From: Garcia nutans
Taxonomy: Eukaryota; Streptophyta; Magnoliopsida; Malpighiales; Euphorbiaceae
Length of the DNA: 64,000 bases
Direction: 5' to 3'
Assembly (NCBI GenBank): GCA_947685225.1
Contig: CANTUV010000008.1
Location: forward strand, 37,006,001-37,070,000
Shown: positions 35,241-47,770 of the stretch, one piece after another
Layout: every line of letters begins with the position of its first letter
How positions within the stretch are numbered: the stretch's first letter is position 1
Notes under the pieces: model-generated
What the model was told of the DNA's origin: nothing
Databases searched by the model: none
What the model saw: only the letters and a program-made list of their open reading frames with translations
Translations under genes and position numbers: made by a program

Positions 35241-36497
35241 TGTGAACCTCGGTTTCCACCCGAAAAGGATTCGGATGAACGTTCACTTGTTGTTAGGAGT
35301 CGCCACTCAGTTTTTTTGTTCTAAGGGGGAAAAACTAAGAAAACCCTTGTTTGACTCCAATAATGCATCCAATGTAAAGGTTTCTAATCTACGAACCCAA
35401 GGAGGATTCAGGGACTATGTCATGTATTTGACTAATTTGCCAAAGAAGAAATGAACCTAAAAGGAACACAGAAAGGAAGACAAACAGATTGTTAGTAGAT
35501 TGTGGACTTGCTATTTGGGGTGAATCCCAAATATGCCTACATACTCTCATTTTTTATGAGAGATCAAAGCCCATGTAGTTCGGAAAAGCCTATTTAAAGG
35601 CAATTATGCATTTATGCATGTGTGTGTGTATGCTTCGTGCATTGTCAGGTTTTTTGCCAAAATTGTGAGATTTTGAGCACTTAGTGCTAAATTTGATGAA
35701 ATTTGGGTACTTGGTACCAAAAGAATGTGATTTAGGCTTTGTGCCAAAAGATTGATTTTAAGTGTGATGGGGTTCATGCCAAAGATTGATTTTAATTTGG
35801 ATAGGCTTCATGCCAAAAGAGATTAGGTCTTTGACCCAGAAAGAAATTAAGAAGAAGATGTAGTGCTTTATGATATGCCTGAATTGACAAAGGATAAATT
35901 ATGATGTTACCTTGTTTAGGGTTCTCCCACTTCGTAGTTCCAGATCTCGTTTTCTCGGGTCTTGGATTATGATTCTTGATTATGGTTTTTAATTTTGATT
36001 TTGATTAATTCCTGCAGCACAAGGTTAGATTTATGCAAAGAAAAGTCCAGGAGAAGTTCTTAAGCATATGAAAATAGAGAATTCGTCCGCCCGAAGCCAG
36101 AAAAACCCGAACCCTCTTTCTGAAAATTCGGAGGCCTTTTATAGACAAAATTCGGACTGGACGGCAGTCGGACCGCCGTGGAAGTGACAGCCCAGGAAAA
36201 CGGAAAAAACAAAACAGCGGCAGTCGGACCGCCGGTCCCGAGGGCGGGCCGCTGCCCTAGATTTTCGAGCCCCCCCCAAAAAATCACGCAAGATTTTCGT
36301 TCAAGCTGATTTTTCGGGAACTACGGACCTCCAAAAATTATTCCGGGACCATATCCGTGATCCTTGCATCGCTCCGGACATTTCAAGTACCATGAAGACA
36401 TACTTTCGGTGAACATTACTATGGTCGTCCGGTCTGGCTTGGTCTTCTGCAGTCTGAGAAAATCGGCTTTCCGAGCCTCAAAATTTGAGTATTCACA
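35241..36497 (-). repeat. 3' LTR of element D (1257 bp)
   Basis: Plus strand starts TGTGAACCTCGG and ends GAGTATTCACA. A TATA box for - strand transcription (GTCTATAAAAGG) lies near 36137-36148. A GC-rich patch (36160-36270) differs in length from the 5' LTR. Confidence 0.95.
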
Positions 36498-36510
36498 ATT
36501 GCCCCCCACT
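36498..36510 (-). other. Polypurine tract of element D
   Basis: The - strand reads AGTGGGGGGCAAT directly before the LTR start TGTGAATAC. Confidence 0.85.
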
Positions 36511-36603
36511 GGGGTCCATAAAAATGATTTATGGGGCTTAGTGGTTGTCAGAAACGAGGATTTTGAGCGAGGTACAAAAGACCCGCGTTTTCACCTTTTT
36601 CCT

Positions 36604-36611
36604 TATAAATA
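36604..36611 (+). promoter_or_regulatory. TATA box of antisense PMD gene in element D
   Basis: TATAAATA in TTCCTTATAAATAGGCTC, 83 bp before the ATG at 36687 and on the strand opposite to gag-pol. Confidence 0.6.
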
Positions 36612-36686
36612 GGCTCATTTCCATTCCATTTTCATTTGCTTTCATTCTTTCTTCTTCTTTCATTTCCTTCAAACTTTCTTTTGACG

Positions 36687-37730
36687 ATGGATTTCACTGG
36701 CCTAGAAGACTTCAAAATCCCACTCCCTCCCTGTAATGTTTTACTTGAGGAGGAGAAGCACAGCTCCCGGACCGGTTGCTATGAGGTAAGTACCTTCCCC
36801 TTTACTCATTTAGTATGCATGTTTAGGAATTTTATTTATTTCCAGTAAGGAGCTTAGAAACAAATTTTAGGAATCCTTCCTTTACATGTACTTGCTCTAG
36901 TAATGAATCAGGAGTAATACCATGCTTCACTAAGTTCTGCTATTAGTAATTATTTCTAGTAAAGAACTTAGAAATAATCCTCTAGGAGGTCACACCAGGC
37001 TGGGGAAAGAACTTAAATTTTTCTAAAGTTGCCACCCAAATTATCCCCAATAATGAATTAGAAAATCCCTCTCTCTGTTTTTTTTAGGACTCTGCGATTA
37101 GGATATTCATCGCCGAGAGACCCATAGCACTATTTCGGCTTACATCTTTGATGCTGGGCATCTGGTGGGGGATCTTATCAGACCTGCTTTCCTCCACCAT
37201 TTGAGGACTATAGATGTGGGCAGAGATATCCACAGGGAGTTGATCTGCACGCTGGCCGAGCGATGGTGGCCTACTACTGATACCTTCCATTTTGCTTGGG
37301 GGAGATGACGATGACGCCTACCGACTTTTCCGTCATTTCTGGGATTCCCTTCGGCGTTGAGATGGTGGAGTACTATGATGACTGGCGGCATGACATTTCT
37401 TCAACCGACATGGTCAGTTTGATCGGGGTTGACTATCCTCGACATCAGGCGCCTCGCTGCATTCAGCAGAGGTGGCTTGTAGAGCAGGCGCCAGCCATCT
37501 ATACTTGCTACGAGGTAGGCGATCTTACTGCTGATCAGGTTGCCAGGTTTACCCTAATTCTTCTGTTTGCTAGCTCCTTCTTAGCAAACAGGTAGACGAA
37601 GAGCCTACTCGACCTGTCACGACTTCAAACATATGATTGGGCTAGCATGATGCTGTGTACATTGTATGATGACATGTCCGACCTCTGCTATACTCGCATT
37701 GCTCCATGTGGCCTGTACTACTTCTGGGAG
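36687..37730 (+). pseudogene. Antisense PMD gene fragment of element D
   Basis: Exon 1 is 36687-36785 (33 codons, donor GTAAGT) and exon 2 is 37088-37730 (donor GTAATG); no further exons are seen before the integrase end at 37951. Exon 2 contains AYIFDAGHLVGDLIRPAFL, LAERWWPTTDTFHF and GEMTMTPTDFSVISG, the PMD signature. It resembles the PMD gene of element C in layout (short first exon, then the PMD exon) but is diverged. Breaks are a frame change in a G run near 37301 and TAG at 37593-37595. The C-terminal exons are lost or never existed in this element. The role of retrotransposon PMD proteins is unknown. Confidence 0.8.
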
Positions 37731-37950
37731 GTAATGTAAAGAACATTTCTTTTATCTTACATATGTTGACATACACCAACTCTGATATCTTCTTCATCTT
37801 TTCAACTTAGTGGATTTTTTTTTATGTTGGCAAAAGAAAAATGAATAAATGATTTTTATTAAAATTTAGACCGTGCTCAAGGAGAGCTGCCTACATATCT
37901 CGAATTAGTTTGCGAGAATCAGGTCTAATGTAGTTCCTTACAATGCATGA
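37731..37950. other. Spacer between antisense PMD gene and integrase of element D
   Basis: AT-rich sequence with no feature recognised. The two coding regions converge here. Confidence 0.5.
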
Positions 37951-39281
37951 TTATACATAATATTTCTTTAATTGATCTAGATTGCAAGGGTTTGTGAACT
38001 CCAGACCATCCAAATCAGACAAGATGACGGCTCCGCCGAAAAGTATTATCTTTACAATGTAGGGTCCAGCCCAAAGAGGACGAAACTTCCCACAAGGATC
38101 TGTAACAGGTGTTCTGATCTCTTTCAGAACCAAACAACCTTCTTCCAACTTTCAATCTTTGACCTTTTTTATGAAATGTCTGGCCATTCGCCTTTGATAC
38201 CCTTGAATCTGATGTAGAGCTTGAAGTCTTTTTTCATCCAAACCCAACAACTGATGGTGATAATTGCTAATCCATTCAGCTTCATTTATCTGACTTTCTT
38301 GAATTATCCTTGCCGATTGAACTTCCAGTTCAATGGGGAGTACCGCTTCCATTTCGTACACCAGTGAATATGGGGTTGCCCCAGTAGGAGTTCTAATTGA
38401 TTGTTCTATATCCCCACAAGGCCAGTGGTAACTTCTCATGCCAACCCCTATGTTCCTTGATCATTTTCTGTATGATCACCTTTATAGACTTATTTGCTGC
38501 TTCTACAGCTCCATTTGTTTGAGGTCTATAAGGAGAGGACTTATGATGCTGGACCTTCTTATCCTTCAAGAGTTTAGCAAATTCTGCTTGGAAATGAGTT
38601 CCATTATCAGTGATAATCTCGAATGGTGTTCCGTACCGACAAAGGATGTTGATTCAGACAAACTGTGCTGCCTTTTTGGCATCTAATTCTGCATAGGAAG
38701 CTACTTCTTGAAGTAATCCACCTCTACCAAGATAAACTGAGTCCATTCGAGGCTTTTGGATGTATTTTGCCAATTATATCTATTCCCCAAGTATCGAAGG
38801 GCCATGGAGAGGTGATTGGATTCAGAGCAACAGGAGGTTGCTTCTGTAGCTTAGCAAATATCTGGCACTGATGGCATTCTTGCACAAATGCTACACAGTC
38901 TGTATTCATGGTGGACCAATAATATCCTAGATTGACTATTTTTTGAGCCAAGGCGATCCCATACATATGCGGTCCTGATTCGCCACCATGCACCATTTCC
39001 ATTATCAGCTTAGCCTCTGCTTCATTCATACACCTTAGGTGCATTCCATTCCAACTTCTTTTGTAGAGGATATCTCCATTAAGAATGTAACCTATGGCTA
39101 GCTGCCTTATTGCTCTCTGATCAACCCTTGATGATCCCTCCGGATAACTTCCATCCTTGAGATAACTATTGATATCCCAGAACCATGGTTTACCATCGGC
39201 CAAATGCATTACGTGGGCAGGTTGCTTCTGCAGTTGAACCTTCAATGGATGAATGGCTTTCCCCTCCTTGATATTGATCAT
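37951..39281 (-). pseudogene. Integrase of element D
   Basis: Blocks 38724-39281, 38152-38439 and 37951-38148. The zinc domain is intact in sequence (HGGESGPHMYGIA...CHQCQIF), and GIDIIGKIHP carries the first catalytic Asp. The core between 38440 and 38724 is out of frame, with several stops, where SDN and the Glu would lie. The C-terminal FRPLWAGPYIVK motif is present. Inactive. Confidence 0.85.
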
Positions 39282-39356
39282 GGAAGCTAAAGTAGCCAGG
39301 GCATAAGCAAACTGATTCTTTGCTCTTGGGAGATATTCGAAGGATAGGTCATCGAA

Positions 39357-41411
39357 TTATTGTGCCAAATGATCAAGGCATTGTAGGTAAGGAACCAAAC
39401 GCTCTTCTCTTATTTTCCATTTCCTTAAAGCTTGTGATACTATTAAAATAGAATCACCGTAGACCTTTAGGTTCTTAATTCCCAATTCTAGAGCGGCTTC
39501 GAGCCCACAGATGCAAGCTTCATATTCCGCTTCATTGTTAGTGCAGCTAAAGTCAAGTTTAACTGCAAAGGGATTGTATTCTCCACAAGGAGTTTTGAAC
39601 ACAATCCCAATTCCATTTCCATGATAATTGGATGCCCCATCAAAATACATCTCCCAAACACTTCTTTCCACATTCAAGAGGTCTTCGTCAGGGAAATTCA
39701 TTTCTCGCATCTCATCTTTTACAGGTAATTCTGCTAACTGGTCAGTTATTGCCCCACCTTTCACAGCTTTCCTCTGAATGAATTTTAAGTCAAAAGCTGC
39801 CAATGTTGACACCCACTTTGCCATTTTGCTGTCCAAAACAGGCCTCTCCATAAGGAATTTCAAGGGACTCTGTTCTGCGATGACACAAGTAGTGTAAGAA
39901 GACAAGTAGTGTTGTAACTTCGTGCAGGTCCAATACAACGCTAAACACAACTTCTCAATCTTGTTATACTTTAACTCATAGTCCAGCATCCTTTCGCTGA
40001 GGTAGTAAATTGCATTTTCTACCTTTGTACTTTCGGCCTCTTGAGCTAGCATTGCACCCATGGCATCATCTGTTACGGATAAATACAAGAGCAGAGGTTT
40101 TCCCATTCTGGGAGGTTGCAGAATTGGCGGACTTAACAAGTATTCTTTGATCTTGTCGAAGGCTTTCTGGCAGTCTTCATTCCATTCTTGCGAAGCACCT
40201 TTCCTTAGTAGCTTAAAGATAGGACCACAAGTCTCTGCCAACTGCGATATGAAACGACTGATATACTGTAATCTACCTAGCAAGCCTCGAATCTCCCTTT
40301 CTGTTCTTGGTGGAGGCATTTTCAGAATAGCCTTTGACTTTGCTGGATCAACTTCTATTCCTTTCTTGCTAACCAAATATCCCAAAAATAAGCCTGATGT
40401 TGCTCCAAATAGGCACTTTGTAGGATTAAGCTTCAAATTATACTTGCGAAGTCTAAGGAAGAACTTCTCAAGTGCTTCAACGTGCTCTTCTGGAGATTTT
40501 GACTTGACAATCATATCGTCAACATACACTTCTACTTCTTTGTGAATCATGTCATGAAAGATTGTTGTCGCCATCCTTTGGTAGGTAGCCCCTGCATTTA
40601 TCAATCCAAAAGGCATAACCCTGTAGCAGAAAGTGCCCCATTCTGTAATGAAAGCTGTCTTTTCTTTGTCCGGTGGATGCACCATGATCTGATTGTACCC
40701 AACCGCAAGATCAGTCATGGAAACCATCATATGCCCAGCCATCCTGTCTATTAGCAAATCGATGTGTGGTAGCGAGAAATCATCCTTGGGACAAGCCTTA
40801 TTCAAATCTCTATAGTCAACACACATCACGACCTTTTCGTCTTTCTTCGGGACTAGCACAATGTTTGCTAACCAGGAAGGGTAGACAATTGGTTCTATGA
40901 ACTTATTATCCAGTTGCTTGGCAATCTCATCTTTAATTTTCAAAGACCATTCTGGCTTCATTCTTCTCAACTTCTACTTAACCGGCTTTGCATCGGGGTA
41001 TAGCGGAATCTTATGAACTGCTATTGCTGGGTCTATTCCCGTGACATCACTTATCTTCCACATGAAGCAGTCGACATATCTTCTTATGCACTCAACAACA
41101 TGTTCCTTATTCACACAATCATATGCAATGTATGTATATTCATTTTCTTTGCCAATTATTATCTTTTCATTCATTTCTTTTATTTCATTTATTTCATTTT
41201 TTCTAAATAATACTTGGAAAGCAAAAGATATAGGGTAACCAAGAATTTGAACAGTTTTATTGATAATGGCGGAGTCATTCTCCAAGGTTACATTAAATTT
41301 GACATCAGGGTTTTCTATTCCTGAAGCTAAGGAAGACTCAAAACTGGACTCTGACTCGGTGTTTGACTCAAGATTTGACTCGGTACAAGACTCAGGTTCA
41401 GGGTATGACAC
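39357..41411 (-). pseudogene. RT - RNase H - archaeal-type RNase H of element D
   Basis: A 145-codon Ser/Glu-rich linker (40974-41411) ends in TAG at 40974-40976, probably from CAG. The same frame then runs for 537 codons. RT shows VLVPKKDEKVVMCVDYRDLN and VYVDDMIVKS; RNase H follows (AIYYLSERML). The second RNase H has MYFDGASNYHGNGIG, TNNEAEYEAC and VYGDS. It is the best preserved Tat pol in the window. The stop just upstream of RT would prevent a full polyprotein unless suppressed. Confidence 0.9.
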
Positions 41412-41588
41412 ATGACTAGGTTTGACTATAGCTGCTTGTCCCTCCTCGGCATACTAGTTCATTAGTGGTCCATCTGTTGTCTTGATCAGCTTCGTGAAGT
41501 CCCTTTTGTCTTCAAAATTGGTTATCATAGCAACCTCATCAAAGAGACTAGGCCGCATGAAATCTTCCACTTGTGGGTCAGTCATTGA

Positions 41589-44341
41589 TTATGGCTCTTC
41601 TTCCTTTATGGTTAAAACATCAGTGAACATCTCAAAACCCAGTAGCTTCTTTCCAGTCATAGGAGAATAGAATGGCTCCTGGAAACCACAGTAAGGAACT
41701 GCTTTTCCAGGTTTGCAAAAGTGACCATTCAGAGTTCTAAAGTAAGGGCACATTTTGAGGCTTTTTGCCCCCCAAGTCTTCTTTTTCTTCTTCCCATGCT
41801 CAAACTCTTCTATCTCCTCGTCTGTGGGTTTGTACCCCAAGCCAAAAGTTCCCTTATTCTCAGGCTTTTCCCATGGCCGCACTATGGATATTTTTTCCCA
41901 GACTTTATCATTTCCATCCCGGGTAGCAGACCTACCCTTAGCATCATTCCCACCAGGCAATTGACTTGGACCTCCCCAAAATCATATAGGATAAATGGCC
42001 CTTTGGGCCTTTCTCCTTCAATGCATTGAACAGTGTCATAATGGAACCCAGTCAAGGCCATAGCAGTTTCACCCGGAACAACCTCAAAGAGAGACTGATC
42101 CGCGGTTTTCTTGTTGATTTCACATGTGTCTCCTTTAATAGTGATGATTTTTCCTTTAAAAGGGAACTTAAGTTTTGGATGTAATGAAGAAGGTATAGCA
42201 TTATTCTGATGAATCCACGGCCTTCCAAGGAGGAGATTAAAGCTCGCGGGTACATCAATGACATTCAACGGCACTTCCATTTTCACCGGTCCAATAGCAA
42301 CTTCTAGAGTAGCAACACCCAAAATTTCTCTTCGAGTATTATCATATGCTCTAACAATTTGATCAGAAGGTGTAAGATCTGTAGCCTCCAATCCCAGATA
42401 GCTTGCTACTTTCAAGGGAAATACATTTAAGGCTGACCCATTATCAATGAGAACCATGGGCACAATCTTTCCCCTAGTTTGTATGGTGATGTATAGAGCA
42501 TCATTGTGTTTCTTATCGTCTTCTGGTAAATCTAAATCAGAAAACCTGATACTCAATGCCTTGGTTGATTGGGTCAAAGTTACCACCAAAGCTTCTGGGC
42601 TTGTGTCTACTGATGTATCAAGTTGACTCAAAGCTTTACTGAGAGCCTGACGGTGTGGGAATGAGGAAGCAAGGAGCTCCCAAATTGACACCTTAGCTTG
42701 AGTTTGTTTAAGTTGAGTGAGGACAGAGACTTCTTTTGGTTCTGGCGTCTTCTTATATGGGTGATTCGGGGTCTTAGGGGCTTTCCCCAAGTCAAGTGGC
42801 TGATATTGCCTTCCACTTCTTGTCAAAGCATCGACCTCTTCAGCGAGGTCATTCAGATCCAGCACACATACTTCATTCATTTCCAAGCGAAGTTTGAAAG
42901 GATCAAACAACTCTTCTTCCATAGTGATGGCGTGGATGGAATGATTGGGCAAAGGGTTAGTATTAATGTTTGGTTGACTCCTGAGAGGAATGATGTCACC
43001 ATTATCCACCAGATCTTGGATGCGGTTTTTCAGAGTCCAGCAAGCATCTGTTCTATGCCCATTTCCTTGATGGTATTCACAGTACTCATTGGCCTTATAA
43101 TTGGAGAGTAATGGGTTTGGAGGAGGCCTTGGGTCCAAAGGTTTCAAGTACTTTCCTTCCACAGCCTTTTTAAATACTAGATGAAGGGGCATCCCAAGGT
43201 CGGTATATTGCCTTCTTGGCTGATTTCTCTGCCCAAGATTGCCCACACGTAAAGGATTCGCAGGGGCAATATTGGCCACTTCATTGACCTTGCTTGAGGA
43301 AGCAGCTTGGCCCTGTTTCTTATACTTTGAAGTAGCTCCCTCATCCACTATCTTACCTAATTGTATCAAATCTTCTACCTTAGTTGTAGTCGCAATGAGC
43401 GATTTGGAAGTAGGTAGGTATTGGGTTTGCAGTTGAGCTTGATATGTGGGCCTTAAATTCTTGATTATGATATCAATCTGCTCTTGTTCTGAAGGGCAAT
43501 TGATCATTTGGGCGGCCTTTTCCCTCCACCTCGTAAGGAACGAGGAGAAGGGTTCATTGTTGTTTTGTTTGGTAGTCTCAAGCTCCCTTCTAGTGACATC
43601 TACCTCAATATTGTAGTGGTATTGAGTGTTAAATGCATTGCAGATGTCTTCTCAGGTCATAATCTTAGCACGATCCAGGCTTACAAACCATTTAAGGGCA
43701 GCACCAGTCAAGGATTGTTGGAAGAGTTGAGCAAAGAGCTCGTCATTTAAGCCCCAAGGGCTTAAGGCCCCCACATACATCTTCAGGTGGGTTTTAGGGC
43801 AAGTAGTCCCATCAAATCTGTCCATCCCAGGCATTTTGAATTTTGGAGGCAACCTAGCTTGGGGAAACAAGGATAAGGAATCCATGTCTACCACCTCTTT
43901 ATGAGTTTTCATGGCAGTAATTGACCTTTCAAGCAATTCAAGTTTCTTTTTTAGTTCATCAGTTTTAGTAGCATTCTTAGAGGGTGGATCCTCCAAATTA
44001 ATGACAGGGGTATTATTCTGAGCAGTCATGGGGGTACTAGTTTGTCCCACAATAGGTTCCTTCCCTAGATTTCCAGGAGTAGTGGCTATCTTTGGTGCCC
44101 CTCCCAATTCGGCCAAGATGGCTACCCTTTGGTTGGTTAAGGCTTCATCAATTCTTTCTTGCATCCTAGCTTCAATCTCCTTAACCTGTCCATCTAGCAA
44201 GGCCTTAATCTGTTCAATAGTAGCCATTTCAGTAATTGGAGTAGTTGGTGAAGTTGGGGTAGTAGGACTTGTGGGTGATTGCACAGTTGGAGTTGGTGTA
44301 GCTTGTGTAGGTGAAGGCACACGGATAGTGGGTACCTGCAA
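41589..44341 (-). pseudogene. Gag and aspartic protease of element D
   Basis: One frame from 44341 to 41882 is broken only by TGA at 43652-43654 (TGG to TGA likely). A frame change near 41900-41960 then leads into a block ending at 41589. Gag has a Pro/Thr-rich N-terminus, a coiled region, a capsid part (FDGTTCPKTHLKMYV) and CEYHQGNGHRTDACW, the Tat CxxH..H..C finger. Protease shows VLIDNGSALNVFP and NLLLGRPWIH. It processes Gag-Pol within the particle. Confidence 0.88.
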
Positions 44342-45083
44342 AGGTTAAGGGTAAAGGATCAGGGTAGTGTGTAGGGTAGGAAGACTCTTGGTCCACTTGC
44401 GTATATCAAAAGGTTTTCCCCAAAACAATGTTGTTATGTTGCATGAATGCAACTCATCACATCATAATTCATTTTAATGGAATGTGGCACTATTATTGGG
44501 TACATACAACCTAAGGGAGGGTTCTATTGATACATGAAAAATAGAGAATAGGCTTATAATAGGGACCCTTGAGTCTTGAGTAAGATATACCTAACCACAT
44601 GTGAAACAAAGAGTTTCGCGTGGGTCCAACAGTACGTTTACTCATGGGCCAGTCCAAAAGGATTGGAATGGTTTGCGACAACAGGGAGGACGCTTTGGCT
44701 GTCCGCCGGCATAATCAAGGAGACTTGTCGGTCAGCGCTACTTGCTATCCAGACTCAGAATTTTGAACAGAAAGAGAAGAAATTCATTTGAAAACAATTT
44801 TTTATGCAATGGAGGAAAATGATTCCCCCATATAATGCAAGAGAAAAAGATTCTCTAAATGACAAAACAACTGCACAATTAATCAAACAAGGGGTCCATC
44901 AAAGGAAAAAGATTCCTTTTGTCAATTTTATTCCCATATCCTTAAGGAAAGGATATATATTACTAAGGTACCCTGTAAAATAAATAAATGTGCCCTAAAG
45001 AAGGGCAAGTTAGTCAAATAAACAATTGTAGTCTACTAAGATCCCATAAATCATTTTTATGGTCCCTATTGGAGTCGCCAAAT
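44342..45083 (-). other. 5' leader and PBS of element D
   Basis: The PBS TGGCGACTCC (plus 45071-45080) lies 3 nt inside the LTR and fits the tRNA used by Ogre/Tat elements, reported as tRNA-Arg. The rest is leader with no gene. Confidence 0.8.
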
Positions 45084-46284
45084 TGTGAACCTCGGTTTCC
45101 ACCCGTAAAGGATTCGGATGAACGTTCACTTGTTGTTAGGAGTTGCCACACAGTTTTTTTATTCTAAGGGGAAAAACTAAGAAAACCCTTGTTTGACTCC
45201 AATAATGCATCCAATGTAAAGGTTTCTAATCTACGAACCCAAGGAGGATTTGGGGACTATGTCATGTATTTGACTAATTTTCCAAAGAAGAAATGAACCT
45301 AAAAGGAACACAGAAAGGAAGACAAACAGATTGTTAGTAGATTGTGGACTTGCTATTTGGGATGAATCCCAAATATGCCTACATACTCTCATTTTTTATG
45401 AGAGATCAAAGCCCATGTAGTTCGGAAAAGCCTATTTAAAGGCAATTATTCATTTATGCATGTGTGTGTGTATGATTCGTGCATTGTCAGAATTTTTGCC
45501 AAAATTGTGAGATTTTGAGCACTTAGTGCTAAATTTGATGAAATTTGGGTACCTGGTACCAAAAGAATGCGATTTAGGCTTCGTGCCAAAAGATTGATTT
45601 TAAATGTGATGGGGTTCATGCCAAAGATTGATTTTAATTTGGATAGGCTTCATGCCAAAAGAGATTAGGTCTTTGACCCAGAAAGAAATTAAGAAGAAGA
45701 TGTAGTGCTTTATGATATGCCTGAATTGACAAAGGATAAATTAGGATGTTACCTTGTTTAGGGTTCTCCCACTTCGTAGTTCCAGATCTCGTTTTCTCGG
45801 TTCTTGGATTATGATTCTTGATTATGGTTTTTAATTTTGATTTTGATTAATTCCTGCAGCACAAGGTTAGATTTATGCAAAGAAAAGTCCAAGAGAAGTT
45901 CTTAAGCATATGAAAACAGAGAATTCGTCCGCCCGAAGCCAGAAAAACCCGAACCCTCTTTCTGAAAATTCGGAGGCCTTTTATAGACAAAATTCGGACT
46001 GGGCGGCGGTCGGACCGCCGCGGCCGGTGGCAGGCGGGCCGCTGCCCTCGATTTTTGAGCCCCCAAAAAAGCACGCACGATTTTTGTTCAAACTGATTTT
46101 CCGGGAACTACGGACCTCCAAAAATTATTTCGGGACCATATCCGTGATCCTTGCGTCACTCCGGACATTTCAAGTACCATGAAGACATACTTTCGATGAA
46201 CTTTACTGTGGTCGTCCGGTCTGGCTTGGTCTTCTGCAATTTGAGAAAATTGGCTTTTCGAGCCTCAAAATTCGAGTATTCACA
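45084..46284 (-). repeat. 5' LTR of element D (1201 bp)
   Basis: Pairs with 35241-36497. The TATA box (GTCTATAAAAGG on the - strand) is near 45977-45988. Confidence 0.95.
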
Positions 46285-46289
46285 GTTCC

Positions 46290-47632
46290 CAAATTTAATG
46301 ATTGTGTGTTAACAGAATCAATATTAAAGATACTCATGTAACTGCTATTTGAATGTATGCAAAATCAAACTTTATTGCATTCATTTTGGAAAAGAAAACA
46401 TCATCATCCTCATACAAAGCAAACAAATTAAAATTAAAATCAAAATCATTGTTCTCAAAATCGTAAGGTAGAATGTCTTCAAACTTTTCTTCAACCAGGG
46501 TAGAAATCTCCTCCGAAGTCTTCTCGGCTTTCAGGACAGCTTCCTTCTTCTCTTCCGGATTGGATTCTTTATTGGCTGACAGGGTGAGATCTTTCTTCAC
46601 TTGCTCCATAGCTCTGGCAACATCTGCAAAAATTTTAAAACCCGAGATCAACTTTCCCATGAACATGATTGGCTTAGGCTTTCCTTGGAGTGGTCCCATG
46701 TCTGGAGCTTTGACAAAGATCTCTTCAAGTGGTGGGAAGCTCATCTTCTCATTCTTCTTTGGCTGGGCATTGTTGGCTTCATCATATCCCAACCCCTTCT
46801 TGGAAGTTTGAGTTTTAAAATCTGGTAGCTTTGTCAAACCGGCCTTACCCTTTCCAAGACCAGCTTCGAGAAGGTAGTTCATGTTCTTCATCATACTCAA
46901 GACTTTGGAGTCCACTACTTCATTATCAGAAATTGCAGCTACTTGGAAACCATTGAGAGGCCTCTCAATCATTAGAGAGTTAACAACCTCATTATCTTCA
47001 GCCTCGATGACCACTGTCTCATCTCCATTGGGGAACTTGATCTTTTAAAGAAGGATGGAAGGAACTCTACCAAGAGGATGAAACCATGGACGTCCCAAGA
47101 GTAAGGCGAACGTAACAGGTATGTCCAAAACAATAAATTCAATAATAGATTCAATTTGACCAACCTTGACAACAGCTTTGAAAGTTCCTTCGGCATGTTT
47201 CTTAGTGTTGTCATAAGCTTGAATGGTTACCTCGGTCGGGCTTAGATCCATTGTTGACATGGCTAGCTTTGGCAATATTTTAAGTGGACAAACATTTATG
47301 GTAGACCCATCATCGACCATTACTCATGAAGTCCTTTTCCCTTTGATTTCTATTTTGATAAAGAGAGGGCAGATGTGATCTCTCCCCTCTTCCGGTAAAT
47401 TCGCATCTGAGAAAGAAACCGCTCCCATATTAACTTCGCTCTTCTCTTGAATATCTTCACATTTCATTACTCCTCCAATTTTTATGAAGTTGATCAGTTC
47501 CTCTGGCGTTATGGAGGTAGAAATTGGCATGATGGCCAAGGCTTTGTCCATAGTTTCTCTGTACTTTTTAGAAGTAGCCAATAAATCCCAAATGCTAACA
47601 CTTGCTTGGGTTCTTTTCAATTGCTTGAGCAC
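46290..47632 (-). pseudogene. Protease region of element C, upstream of the element D insertion
   Basis: Blocks 47324-47632, 47045-47320 and 46334-47014. VDDGSTINVCP carries the catalytic Asp and LLLGRPWFHP the second protease motif. A TGA at 47324-47326, probably from CGA, lies a few codons before the active site, and further frame changes follow. The coding continues at 35240 beyond element D. Confidence 0.82.
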
Positions 47633-47770
47633 AATATCATCTTCCTCTTCTTTATTCCTTACTTCAACTTCCTTTCCCTTATTAATTTCTACCTCCTTAG
47701 GCAGTGGGCTTGCATAAGGCTAACCGTATCTAGTGTTCATTACTTCATCTTTTTTGGGCTCGGACCAGGT

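Larger units (their letters stand above)
35241..46284 (-). mobile_element. Tat-lineage element D, 11,044 bp, nested in element C
   Basis: LTRs lie at 35241-36497 and 45084-46284, with TSD GTTCC at 35236-35240 and 46285-46289. The PBS is TGGCGACTCC, and gag, protease, RT, RNase H, aRNase H and integrase are on the - strand. A + strand PMD gene lies between integrase and the 3' LTR. It is inserted between the protease and RT parts of element C. Its LTRs differ more than those of E or F, including an extra 50 or so bp near 36180-36240, so it is older than those insertions. Confidence 0.96.
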
